The translations under genes were made by a program, and so were the position numbers. The notes beneath the pieces are model-generated. The model made no database searches. It saw only the letters and a program-made list of their open reading frames with translations, and was not told the DNA's origin. A stretch of DNA of 64,000 bases from Lithospermum erythrorhizon (taxonomy: Eukaryota > Streptophyta > Magnoliopsida > Boraginales > Boraginaceae). The stretch is taken from the NCBI GenBank assembly GCA_019722365.1, contig JADFUC010002388.1:310001-374000 (forward strand). Reading direction: 5' to 3'. How positions within the stretch are numbered: the stretch's first letter is position 1; each line of letters starts with the position of its first letter. Shown here in pieces: positions 23,866 through 34,899 of this stretch.

Positions 23866-24060
23866 TTATAATAATTGCCAACACAAATTACAAATTGGGG
23901 AAATAAGAACCTTATTTTTTAGTTGATCTAGATTCACATAGGAAGACCCCTTTAAACTACTTGCAGCTTCATGTGCTTTCCTTTTCCATTCCAGAGCAGT
24001 CTTCTTCATTTTTTTACCCTTTTCACCAATCAACAATTCCCTTATGAAAATGCCACTCAT
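23866..24060 (-). pseudogene. UDP-glycosyltransferase relic (C-terminal fragment)
   Basis: The frame contains RELLIGEKGKKMK, ALEWKRKAHEAAS and SSYVNLDQLKNKVL, closely matching the last 50 residues of the intact UGT at 28974-31341 (RELMTGEKGRKMK..., NLDQLINKVL). Everything upstream, including the PSPG sugar-donor box, is missing, and the frame runs past the normal end. It is the leftover of a tandem UGT copy in the same orientation. The adjoining 24065-24190 also matches a segment at 28365-28480 (shared core TTTGGCATCA-GCTTAGAGACT). Confidence 0.85.
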
Positions 24061-24064
24061 CAGA

Positions 24065-24190
24065 AAATGTGAACCATATATATCTTTATTTGTGCAATGG
24101 GCTGTGGCTGGAGTGATTGAGGAGCTGGGAGCATATGCCTCGGCTATTTGGCATCAAGCTTAGAGACTACTCCCCCATTTATCTCCTTAC
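24065..24190. repeat. Segment shared with 28365-28480
   Basis: Both copies carry TTTGTGCAAT, GCT-GG-TGGAGTG and TATTTGGCATCA-GCTTAGAGACT in the same order and orientation. One lies just 5' of the UGT relic and the other about 500 bp 3' of the intact UGT (gene orientation), so it marks the tandem arrangement of the former UGT copies. Confidence 0.65.
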
Positions 24191-25040
24191 AAGAATAGTT
24201 CTCATTAGTACGTATATTCTAAGAGTCAAATAAAATTTAGTGTGTTGTCATCACAAGGTAATTGCATATTTGGTCATAACTAAAATAATCAAGTTGTTGT
24301 TTAGTTCTAAATAATTATATTATTGCATATTAGAAAACCTGAAAATAATATAAAAAATAATTGATAAAAATAACTTATACGGAGTATAGCATTTATGATA
24401 TGGGATGTATATGCCGTAGAAAGTTACGGTTCTTTAAATTTTTTGTTCATTAATGATAAAAAATACTCCGTACAAATTAAATTATTTATAATATATTTCG
24501 CTTTTTTTAACTTGGTATATTTTAGATAATATATTTTCAAAAGATCATTATATATCAAGTATAAAGTGGGTATCGAAATGGTCTATTAATTGGGGGACAG
24601 TTGCGGTTTGGTAATCGTAAGTGGCACCGATGCTCAAATGGTCCCCGTAAGTGTGTATATTGTGCAGAAATAGTCTTCAAATTAACTATTCCGTTAAATA
24701 TTAATGGAAAAATACAATTTAAGTTTTTTTGGGTCAGAAATGAAATTTAAAGAATGTTTTGGTGAAAAAAAACATAAATTCAACAAAAATGTGTAATCAA
24801 GTGGAAATTATTGAAGCAATCAAACCATTTAAATTTTGTTAAATTTATATTTTTTTTTCCATATTATCTAAATTAACTAATTTTGACCCTAGAAGATTCC
24901 CCAGTATTTTTAGAGGCTTACAAATTGGTGCTTCTGATGCTTCTTAACTCAATCTTGATCGTTGGATTCGTCCCTTTTTGATCAATGGTCAAAGATTGAT
25001 TAGAGGCTGTTTGTAGAATTGTTGATTTTTTAATTTTTTG

Positions 25041-25883
25041 CCATTTTCAGAAAAAGCCTCCCACGCTCATTAATTGCTCACACGTCCCATAATTATAGCA
25101 TACTGTCTTATATTTTCCGAATTTGTTGCCTAATTTTACTCCAATTCGGTTTTTTACTTTTTGATTTTATTGCTTTTATTTTCCTTCCTTTTAGGTTATA
25201 GAGTTTTTATGTTTACATGATTCTTGATTATTTTTAAGACATTCAATATAATTTTACTCTGGTGACTGTCATCATGGATCCAAAAATTCAAATTCAAATA
25301 TATATGGAGAAACTTCTTCTTCAAATTAAAAATGTTTAATGGTTCTATTATTTATATATATATATATATATATATAATCATATATAAGTGTAGTAATAAC
25401 ATATTTGTATTATGTAAATAAGGATAATAGAACATATGAATTTTTTACGTATTCATAATAGCATTAATTAAATACGTAAAACCGTTTTATAATATTTCAT
25501 GATATTAATTTTATGCGAGTAATCCCACTAACCAGTTTCGTATGGTATTTTGATTTTTTCCATTTTCAGAAAAAAAATAAAGTCTCTACCAGCGCGCATT
25601 AATTGTTCCACGCCCATAATTATAGCATACAATATATTTTCGGTTGTTGCTAATTTTATCAATTCGGTTTTTATCTTTTGATTTTATTGCTTTTATTTTC
25701 CTTCCTTTTTTAGGTTATAGTTTTTGTTTTAGATGATTCATAATTCAATTTTTAAAACATTCAATATAATTTTACTCTAATTATTCATCATCATGGGTCC
25801 CGAAAACTCGAATTCAAATATATATGGAGAAACTTCTTCTTCAAAATCGAAAAAATGTATTAATGGTTCTATTGTTTATATAC
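25041..25883. repeat. Diverged 519-bp-period tandem duplication
   Basis: Copy 1 (25041-25359) and copy 2 (25560-25883) share CCATTTTCAGAAAAA, CATAATTATAGCATAC, TTTTATTGCTTTTATTTTCC, ATTCAATATAATTTTACTC, AATATATATGGAGAAACTTC and a TTAATGGTTCTATT end. They differ by substitutions and small indels, so the duplication is old. It lies inside the MULE-like element. Confidence 0.8.
25353..25378. repeat. TA microsatellite
   Basis: A run of TA repeats follows copy 1 of the tandem duplication; copy 2 has only a remnant there. Confidence 0.8.
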
Positions 25884-27745
25884 ATGGAAATGCAATACCA
25901 GCGCATACTAATTTGTGGTATTTCAGTTGACAGAATGGATACCACGATATGAGGAGCATGTGTATTACAAAATCTAATATGTAATATATGGGCATGCAAC
26001 ATAACAAATACGAAGAATTACTTTAAATTAAATACTGAAACCAATATATATGATTCAATTTCGTGATATTCTTTATTAATAGCATGAACAAATGTGAAAC
26101 AAGATGGTATAAAGAAAGAATACCTTAAGCTAAGATATGTTTCAAAGAATAAATCACAAACTAGAAGTACATAACTAACATAAGCATATATACCCGGCAC
26201 ATACTGATATGAGATATTTCATACAACGAGAATGGATATCACTTTCAGCATTTACTAACATGTGTATTACGGTACAAAGGTGTCAATCCTAGAGTAAATG
26301 ATGGTTTTTAGAGATGTCGATACATCAGCTTCATAACACATTTTACGGTATTCGCTTGATATTCATCCATGTCTCCTGTTGTGGCAATCCTAGACTAAAC
26401 GATGGTCTAGGGATGTTGTCTATCCCTTGTCTAAACTCGTCACCTATCGAACATGTACAAAAATGTTAGTGTATTAGCCAAAAAGCCAGAATTAGTTCAT
26501 AATAAATAGCCGGATCATGAGCATACATGAAAGTACCACACTTAGTTCTTTCAAATGAACATCAATTTGAATATTGGTACCCTCCTAATATTCAACCGTC
26601 TAACTAATCTAGCATTGTGCGTCGATGCGAAATCGCTTAATTTAATTCTTTTAGTGTATCGCGATCGCATCTTAAAATCCTATCATCTTGTATTTGTTAG
26701 TATCCTATTTCTAACAAAACTACAATATAATATTTCAAAGACAATAATTCAAAAACAACCAACAATATTTTAAAGACCTAATAATCAAAAAATGACATAG
26801 TTTAAACAACAATATTCCAAACATATAATATTCCATATTCCAAAAAAACTCAACCTTTTCAATATTTATCACACAAATTGGATTCAAAACTAAATTATTA
26901 TCGATTAAAGATTGAATTTCAAAACTATCTTTTTGAAACTATTTCTTACTATGTCTAAACTCATTCTTAACCGCTCCGACCATTAACAACATGCAAAAGC
27001 GATTAATTTTAACAACCTGATACTTTAACTCTAAAAAATTCATTGACATAGTATGAAACCAATTCAACACAAGTATTATACAACCGATTCAACACAAAAT
27101 AGTGTAATTTTTATTAGGTCGCAAAAAAAAAATTAATTATAATGTCAAAAAAAAAAAAACATATGGGTTTGGTTATCTTCTCCATTTTTCTTGATCTTTT
27201 GACTTCTTTGTTTGCAAATTACTTTAATGGTGATTTCCTTCATAAAGAAAGTCTCCTCCTAATTCTCCTCGATCGTTTTTGTTATTTCTTACAATTTTGT
27301 GGATTTTGGTGGTTTATTTTGTGGGTTTGGGAAGGAAGAATTTGAATTAAATCATTCAATTCAAGAATATTTGTCCTACAAGAAAACTAATTATGATTTG
27401 GTGGGATTAAGAAAAATTAGGGGAATAAATTTTTTGGAGATGAATTGATTTGGTGGTGAGCAAAATTAGGGGCGGTTGGGGGGGTTGATTTTTATTTATT
27501 TAATTAAAATATACGTTGTCGATTTAACCTTATGGCGTGGTGCTAAAACTGTCTTTGTCCCAAGTATAACTCTAAATTTTCTTGTCCTTTAACATTTAAC
27601 CTTGAATGTGTTATTTAGGGACAATTTATTGCTATAATCTGATTTACAAGAATGGAAATTTTGCGCATCAGTGTCACTTACGGGGACCAAACTACAACTG
27701 ACACCCAATTACTGGGACTATTTAGCCAATTACCTCTCAATTATA

Positions 27746-28973
27746 TAAGTTTATTTTTAAATTTTAGGTAATTTGTATCAATTTCTTCCACGAATTTTGG
27801 TACACATTCTAATTAAGTGTATAGATTAATTTTGAGTACACTTTTGTTTGAATTTTGTGAAATGTACCATTTTAGAATGATATATTTTAGTAATGTGTGT
27901 CATGTATTTTTACATTAAAATTAGATACATATAAAGATTAATAAACATTAATGAACCGTAGCGGTTCTCGTATATGCCATTGGGATGTTTTGTGTTGAGC
28001 AGAAAAATAATTCAATTGTAGTGTTGAGACTTCATAATAAGGACTTGAAAATTCTCAGTTTGTTTTATCTGTTAGTTCGTGTAGCCCAGAAAGGGAATTG
28101 CATGTGGACAAATTGAGAACAATGTTTTCATTTCAGTGGAAGGAGAGAAAATTTATTTAGATACAGTAAAGTTGTTAAGACAAAATTTGAATTTCTTCTA
28201 ACTTTATTAAAAATCAAACTTCCCTAAAAAATAAGATGGAAAGAGTATCAATTCTATACGCCACATATTTGTTAAATCACGTGGGATAATTATATATAGA
28301 CATAATTATAACAAGGTCAGGACAAGCAACTTGTTTGGAAATGTCAATTCTATCTGGCTATCTGCCACTCATGAAAATATATGCACCACATCTTTGTGCA
28401 ATATGTGCTATGGTTGGAGTGGTTTAGGAGCATTTTCCTCTGTTATTTGGCATCATGCTTAGAGACTCCTCCCCAAATGTGCAAGGCCATCATCACTATT
28501 AAAGCTATGAATTTAGATAACTGAAATACCGCTTCTTTTCATACACCGAGTATGAGCTAACAATACCTAATAATAACACTAAAACTCCACCATCAGTCCC
28601 AAAAAAACTACCACATTTCATCACAAACAAAACTGGACAAAGTCACAGAGAGACCTAGACTAAGCAATTTTTCACCCAACATTTTCACTAAACTCGACAA
28701 ACAAACATTGTGAAATACACCAACAAATAAATTAAACACATCCATCCTCATCCTCAACTTTTTTTGTCCCAAAATAATAGTCCAATTTTAAATTCAATCT
28801 ATCATAAATTTCATAAAGTGTATGAAATAGCCTCAATTAGATCAAGTTTAGAGATATGCATCTACTCTGAAACTCGCTGAAAAGAGAGTCGATTATGATT
28901 AAAAACACCAAAGTTATAACTTATCATAATATAAATTGGACGAAGTACAGTCTGTAGAAATTACTAGTACACA
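27746..28973. other. Intergenic DNA downstream of the UGT gene
   Basis: No coding region is seen. 28365-28480 is the copy of the segment at 24065-24190. The part nearest 28973 is expected to include the 3' untranslated region of the UGT gene (minus strand), but no clear polyadenylation signal was chosen. Confidence 0.45.
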
Positions 28974-31341
28974 TCAAGTCAATACCTTATTGATTAATTG
29001 ATCTAGATTTAAGTATGAAGATCCTTTTGGACCACTTGCAGCTTCATGTAGTTTCTTTTTCCATTCCAGCGCAATTGTCTTCATTTTCCTACCCTTTTCA
29101 CCAGTCATCAATTCCCTTACAAGATTTTGAACTTCATCCCTCTTAACGTTATGGTCAATTTCCATTCCAACCCCCCATTTGTTACAAGAATACCAACAAT
29201 TTGTTTGTTGTTCAGCAAAAAATGGCCAACATACCATTGGAACACCACTAGCCAAAGTTTCAAGAGTTGAATTCCAACCATTATGAGTCAAGAACCCTCC
29301 CACTGAAGGGTGGCTAAGAACTTTTTCTTGAGGACACCAGCTACCTAATATTCCTCTTTCTTTTGTTACTTCCATAAATTCTGAAGGCAAAGCACAAGAA
29401 TCACCAGAAACAAGATTGGGTCGGATTATCCATAAGAAATCTGTACCACTATTTGCAAGCCCCCATGCAAATTCAACAAGTTGGTTAGGAGTCATAGTCG
29501 TTATGCTTCCAAAGTTAACATAAACAACTGAATCAGGGCTTTTTAGATCAAGCCATTCAAGACACTCAGAGTCTTCTTTCCAAAGATTCGCTCCAAGATT
29601 TTTTAAACTCTCATCTTTGACTTCATAATTTTCAAGTAAATGTAGTGGCCCGATTGTATATATAGGAGGCAAGATAGTTGAGAGGGCTTGAACAACATCA
29701 TATTCCAACTCTTCAAATGTGTTTAAGACAATAGCGGAAGCTCTTTTGCTTCTTTTAGTCTCTTGTAATAAAAAATTTAGCATAATATCATCAGGATTTG
29801 TTGTTCTTATGAAAGTAGGAATATCCTTCAAGCGAAGCCCTTCCATTCCTGGTAGATCAAGCATGGTCTCCATATATCCATTTGTCAAGTAGCTATCATC
29901 TTCATTACAAAAAAAAGAACAAAATATTATGTCTTCAATTCATTAGATTTGGGTTCATTATAAAAATAAAAAATCAAAGAACAAAATATTATATAATCTT
30001 CAATAGATTTGGGTGTCATATAGATACTCCGTATGAAGTAGGCTACAGATCTTAAATTAACATGACTCAAGTTACAAGTAACTTTATCAAATCTTATACT
30101 CCCTCCATCACACGACAATCTTAAATAAGAAAATAATAAGATATAAGTGCATGTACATTAGTTCTCTTAAAAATTTCTCTAAAATTCAATTCTAATTGCA
30201 TCATTTTTTAATTTTTTTAATTAACTTTTCATATATGTTCTTTACCAGATTTCTTATTATTCAATTCACAATTAAAATAATAATAGAGATATTAAAATAA
30301 TAATAGAAATAATAATAAGGATATTATAAATTTAGAGAACTTTGAATAGAATGAACCAAAATAATTTTATGAATAATCGCTCATTTTAGAAAGCTAAAAA
30401 AAGCAACTATATAGTTTCATCTTTATTTTATTTTAATTTTTAGAAGATCTAATACACATGCTCTAATATTAAACTAAAATTGCAAGACCGCACGAGTTAC
30501 CACTACCATTTCCATATTAAATCAATTTATGTATGTTAATATGGACAAAATATCACATGAAGTTGTATAGTATTTTCAATTCACTTTATTATTAATATTA
30601 ATATGTTAATTTATTTTGATTCAAGTAAAAATTGTATGTATCAAATAAGACACATAATTTGTTAACTATGATTATTAAAAAAAGATCGGATAATCCTTTA
30701 CTGACGAAGTTAGTATATACAGAGTATATAAGAACAATTGAATCATAAGAGAACTTCCATAAATGAACTCAGATCTGTTTACACAAACTAAATCTGTCTA
30801 GAATAATATCATCATTTGTACCTTCCATAGGAGAGAGCCCACTTTGGACTATAGAAAAAAAGTGCATGTAACATGCAAACCCACAAGCACTTGTCGTCCA
30901 CAAAAAGACTACAGGAATTCCCAATTGTTCAGCAGCCAATAGAGCAAAACTCATGCAACCATCCGCAACTATGCGAGAAACAGGTGGAACGTTTGACACA
31001 TTTATATCATTAAGTTTTTCAATCAACTTCATAAATGGATCCAAACAAGTCTTAGAAGTTGATTCAGTTAAATATGGAATATCTTGAGTAGAATCGATGT
31101 CATCGGATTCCATTAGACCATCCGGAATCGTCTCGAAACGAAAAGATGGTAACCCTTCAACGGCTTCAAAACCCTTAGATTTAATCAAACGTTTGTGATT
31201 GTACTCTGTGTTGACAAAGGTTATGTGGAAACCTCTGGAATAGAGAAGTTTTGCTAGTTTTAACATGGGGTTTATGTGGCCTTGGGCTGGATAAGGTATG
31301 CATATTGCATGAGGCTTTTCTACCTTGGAGATCGACCCCAT
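28974..31341 (-). CDS. UGT85A-like: UDP-glycosyltransferase, family 1, UGT85A type (two exons)
   Basis: Exon 1 is 30822-31341 and exon 2 is 28974-29899 on the minus strand. The 922-bp intron has GT-AG ends, and the split Asp codon 174 joins DDSYLTNGY. The product has 481 residues, normal for UGT85A. Family-1 UGTs move a sugar, usually glucose from UDP-glucose, onto small molecules in the cytosol; UGT85A members act on cyanohydrins, terpenoids, cytokinins and others, so the acceptor is unknown. Visible landmarks: AQGHINPM with the catalytic His at residue 22, the activating Asp in VADGCMS (127), RLKDIPTFIRTTNPDDIM, YVNFGSIT, and the complete 44-residue PSPG donor box at 361-404 (WCPQEKVL ... 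HNGWNSTLE ... FFAEQ). The start MGSISKVEKPHA is the usual N-terminus. No signal peptide or membrane segment. No breaks seen; function looks intact. Confidence 0.93.
29900..30821 (-). other. Intron of the UGT gene
   Basis: Donor GTACAA and acceptor AATGAAG|AT frame a 922-bp intron at the position typical for UGT85A genes. It contains a partial tandem duplication (about 29918-29955 and 29976-30014, core GAACAAAATATTAT ... AGATTTGGGT) and a MITE at 30147-30463. Confidence 0.8.
30147..30463. mobile_element. Tourist-like MITE in the UGT intron
   Basis: The ends GTGCATGTACATTAGTTCTC and (reverse complement of the right end) GAGCATGTGTATTAGATCTT match at about three quarters of positions. The 317-bp element is flanked by TAA (30144-30146 and 30464-30466), the 3-bp target of PIF/Harbinger (Tourist) elements. 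It is AT-rich and has no coding capacity. Confidence 0.62.
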
Positions 31342-31427
31342 GTTTCGATATCTTTTTCTTGTTTTGGTAATTGTTTAGGATTGAAGATTGTTGAATGGTT
31401 TTGGAAGTGACGATGAAATGAGACTCA

Positions 31428-31435
31428 AATTTATA
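31428..31435 (-). promoter_or_regulatory. TATA box of the UGT gene
   Basis: On the minus strand TATAAATT lies about 90 nt upstream of the ATG at 31341, in the expected place for the core promoter with a short 5' leader. Confidence 0.55.
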
Positions 31436-31449
31436 GAAAAAGGGAAATT

Positions 31450-33200
31450 ATAGTTAATTGTTGATTTGGTTTCAGATAGTGCGACGAATCAGATAGTTTA
31501 TATTATTTGATTAGTTACCGAAAGTGATCTGAAGTGTTGTAGTATGGTTCACTTTCAAGTAAAAAATGTTACACATTCGACCATATTCTTTGAGGGGATC
31601 ATCTGCTGAGACATCTTTCTGGCAACATACCACTTTTGAAGCTAATCTACTTGACTAATGTAATTATTTGGAGGCTCAAATTGCGATTTTGTCGTATCAC
31701 AGTATCAAATACTCGCCAATTATCTCGTTATTTTAACATACAGTTTTGACAGTTATAAATCATGGCTGCTATAATAATGACATTTCAAACAGTAACAAAT
31801 TAGGTATGAAATTATTAAGTGTAGTGTTTGAGGAAGTATTCTTAATGGGTTATCCTTCCTATTTGTAAATGTAGTGTTTGATGAGGGGTTTCTTACACCG
31901 TTCACAAGCGGCACTAAATGTCGCATTCTTTAGCGTTATCGAATATATTTCGACTTTTTTAGCAACGGTAGCGGTAATTTATTAGGGGAGTGTCAATTAA
32001 TTTCTACTACTCTCTTGTGCTCGCTATCTTCGTTTCACAAAATATTTTTTTTTTGAATTTCAAAAAATTCATAATATTTTAATACAATTAATAAAAATTG
32101 TGTAAAAAATTCAAATTTTTTTTTTGGTGTTAAAATAATCTATTTTAGTACTACATTTATAGATCCTGAAAATGAAAAATAATTAGTATATTTTTTTAGA
32201 ATTTTTTATTAATTATTGTACGAAAATGATTTTAAAAAATAAGAGGGAAAAAATAAAGCCAATACCCTAGAAAGCGCTAAGTGGCGCACCAAGTTGTGGC
32301 CAATTTTTTGTTTTGTTTAGTTTATTCTCAGGTGGGGCCCGCGAGAGAGTGCCAAAAAAACTTAGCACCGGATCAAATATTGATCCCGATCCCTGGTGTT
32401 AAATTGTATTTCAATTGATCGCTGCGTGTGATAATCTTGCTTTTGATCACACTGAGTGATCCATTATTGTGGTGTTCTTAGGGGAAAAATAGTTATTTAA
32501 AAATGTTTTATAATTGTTTAGGTGTCTTGAGTGGGTACCATAAATGCAAGATGAGCATTATTAGTACCGGTCCAATTTTAATTGGGACTAATTTATATTG
32601 GGTGTTCAAGCTTTGGTTGTCAGATTTCTAAAAAAAAAATTGATATTCCATTTTTACCCCCATTTAATAAATAATACATATAAGGCATAGATATTTAAAA
32701 TTCTGATCGAATTTAAATTCACAGAACAATTACAAACATAAAGAGATCAAATAAACAAATTCAAATGAAGGGTATTTGGTAGTTCGATAATAGTGGGAGA
32801 TAAGATTGATGGTTAAATGAAGGAGTAAAACGGCCAGTACTCAAAAATCATTTCGTTTGTTAAAAAGTAGCAAAAGTCAAAATGTCCCAACTAAACTGGA
32901 TGGAGCGAGTAGGTCGGTATGAGGTTTAGGCGATTAGTTACTACCACCATACTTAAAGAATACTCCTTTCATCCCTAAAAAATATTAATTTTAAATTTTA
33001 ATGGTTGATTTTTTCAATTTTGAACTTAAATAAAGTTTAATATGCTATATATTTGTTTGGAAAAAAATTTCATTACTATTTTCAATACACTTTACTATTA
33101 ACTTGATAATTTTGATTCAAATCAAAGTTTTGGATGTCAATCAAGATTGTAAAATTTGTTAATCTTTGACCATGAAAAGTCAAAATTGACAATTTCTTAT
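31450..33200. other. Intergenic DNA, mostly unrecognised
   Basis: No gene is seen. 31900-32420 includes short GC-richer patches among A/T runs (for example the GGGGCCCGCG area near 32335) that look like decayed transposon DNA, but no ends or motifs could be supported. Confidence 0.35.
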
Positions 33201-33740
33201 ATTTTTTAAATTTTGAGTATTTACTTCATAAAAATATTAAATTTTGAGTATTTACTTCATAAAAATATTAAATTTATAAATCTACATAAATTATATGAAA
33301 TTTAATGAAGAGTATATATATAGATAAAAAGTCAGTATGTGGTCCAGTCACGATGTTTATTGGTGTACCAATCAAATTATTGTAAAATCTAAAACAATTA
33401 TCAAGGTTCTATTTCTTGTACAACCATAAGAATACTTCATTTTGTTATATACATTCTAATTCAATAGTCTTTACTAGAATATTTTTTTAAAATGTAATAA
33501 ATATTAAATTTATAGATCTATGTATATCATACGAAATTTAATGAAGAGTATATATATATAAGGAAGCGCGGGGTACATTAAGCGGATCAGGATCACGATT
33601 TTTATTAGTGTCCCAATCAAATCTTTGTAAAATCAAAAATAATTATCAGGATTATATTTCTTCTACAATCACAAGAATACTTCATTTTGTTATAAAATAC
33701 TCGTTCTAATCCCATAATCTTTACTATTAAAATTCTTGAT
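33200..33740. repeat. Nested tandem duplications (28-bp and 236-bp periods)
   Basis: TTTTGAGTATTTACTTCATAAAAATATTAAA occurs twice with a 28-bp period near 33214-33272. A larger unit of about 236 bp is duplicated at about 33262-33487 and 33498-33735; shared marks are GAAATTTAATGAAGAGTATA (33297 and 33533), ATTGTAAAATC-type segments and AAGAATACTTCATTTTGTTAT. Confidence 0.75.
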
Positions 33741-34430
33741 TTTCTTATCAATTACGGTGAAATTTTAACTCACCTATCTGGAGCCCCTTCCTCTTCTTAT
33801 AAGAATTAAGATGTGCCTCTTGTTTCTAATACCTATCATTATAGCTTAGAATATTTAATTTTAATTACTTGGTATTTCATATTTCATTTTTTCTTATTAT
33901 ATATTTATTACATAATACAAATAAAACAAATATAATTATTGATATCATTCTAGGATGGAATGACTATTTCGTTCTGGTTAAATTGTGTATGTGGGTCAAT
34001 TTTAATCGTTATTGAAATAAGATATTGGACATTACGTACATAATTAGGACTTGTTCACTTAAATCATTTCAAAGTTGGCAAAATCAATACTCCGTATTTA
34101 CCCATTTAGTTCGTTATCCAGTTATGGGCAAAAACAGATGCGTCCCTGTCGAGCAACATTGCTCATTTAGTGCGCGTCATCAATTGTATTGATATTGAGA
34201 AGTGCTCGTTTTATCATAAATGTAAAATTCAAGGATCACTGACAGGGACAGATTAAGTTATTATTAAGTGATGCAATATATTTTATATCAAAATAAAATG
34301 TGATGAGTGTCTTTCCGAGAATTCTTTGAAGGGATGAGCCGAAATTTAAATCTTAGACCATTCTTTTTTTTTTTTGCTTGATTGAGGTCAGAGTTAAATG
34401 GGGTGTGAATTCCCGAATCATTGATGCAGA
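33741..34430. other. Intergenic AT-rich DNA
   Basis: Nothing recognisable. A T-rich run near 34366 marks the change to the GC-richer Tat element region that follows, but a true element end was not found. Confidence 0.35.
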
Positions 34431-34899
34431 CCCAACTTCCTTTGCTTTGGGTCTTGCAGGATGCGCGATGGATGTGATTAGAGGTGGGTGGTTGTGGATG
34501 TGATTTCCGAGGGTGGTTGTGAGATATCTTTTCTTTCTAAACTGGCGGAGTGGTTACTGTGATATGCCTCCGTGCTAAGGTGATGACACGGGGTTGAGAT
34601 TACTGGGCCATAGCAGAGTCGTCCTTGCGGCCACTCAGGTACTGGGGTAGTTTGGTGTTTTTAAAAGTTATTGAATAGTAAGAGTTCTCGATGCGTACCT
34701 TGAAATGAAGGCATATGATGGGTATTTGCAAAGGAAATACTTGGAGGTACAGGTCTTTAGAATGGGCCAAGTGTGTCGCGTCACAGGCACAATTTGTGCA
34801 ATTTGACTTCACAGCGCGAGGCACATGCGGTGAATGTCTTCAACATAATGGGTAGGTAGCCCGTGAATCTTCTTTATGGTGTAGTATCAATTGCCGCTT

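Larger units (their letters stand above)
24564..27736. mobile_element. MULE-like non-autonomous element with inverted ends and 9-bp target duplication
   Basis: The left end (from AAGTGGGTATCGAAATGG, then AATTGGGGGACAGTTGCGGTTTGGT) matches the reverse complement of the right end (GGTAATTGGCTAAATAG, then AATTGGGTGTCAGTTGTAGTTTGGT) over roughly 70 bp with mismatches. Flanks are TCAAGTATA (24555-24563) and TCAATTATA (27737-27745), a 9-bp duplication with one change, the size made by Mutator-like elements. The 3173-bp body has no recognisable transposase. It contains a tandem duplication (25041-25883) and poly-A/T stretches. Superfamily is inferred from target duplication size and TIRs. Confidence 0.6.

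Noticed and set aside
27142..27345. 67-codon hydrophobic ORF that could be a small membrane protein
   Set aside because: It begins in a poly-A run and lies in the T/G-rich inner part of the MULE-like element's end; its hydrophobicity follows from T-rich DNA.
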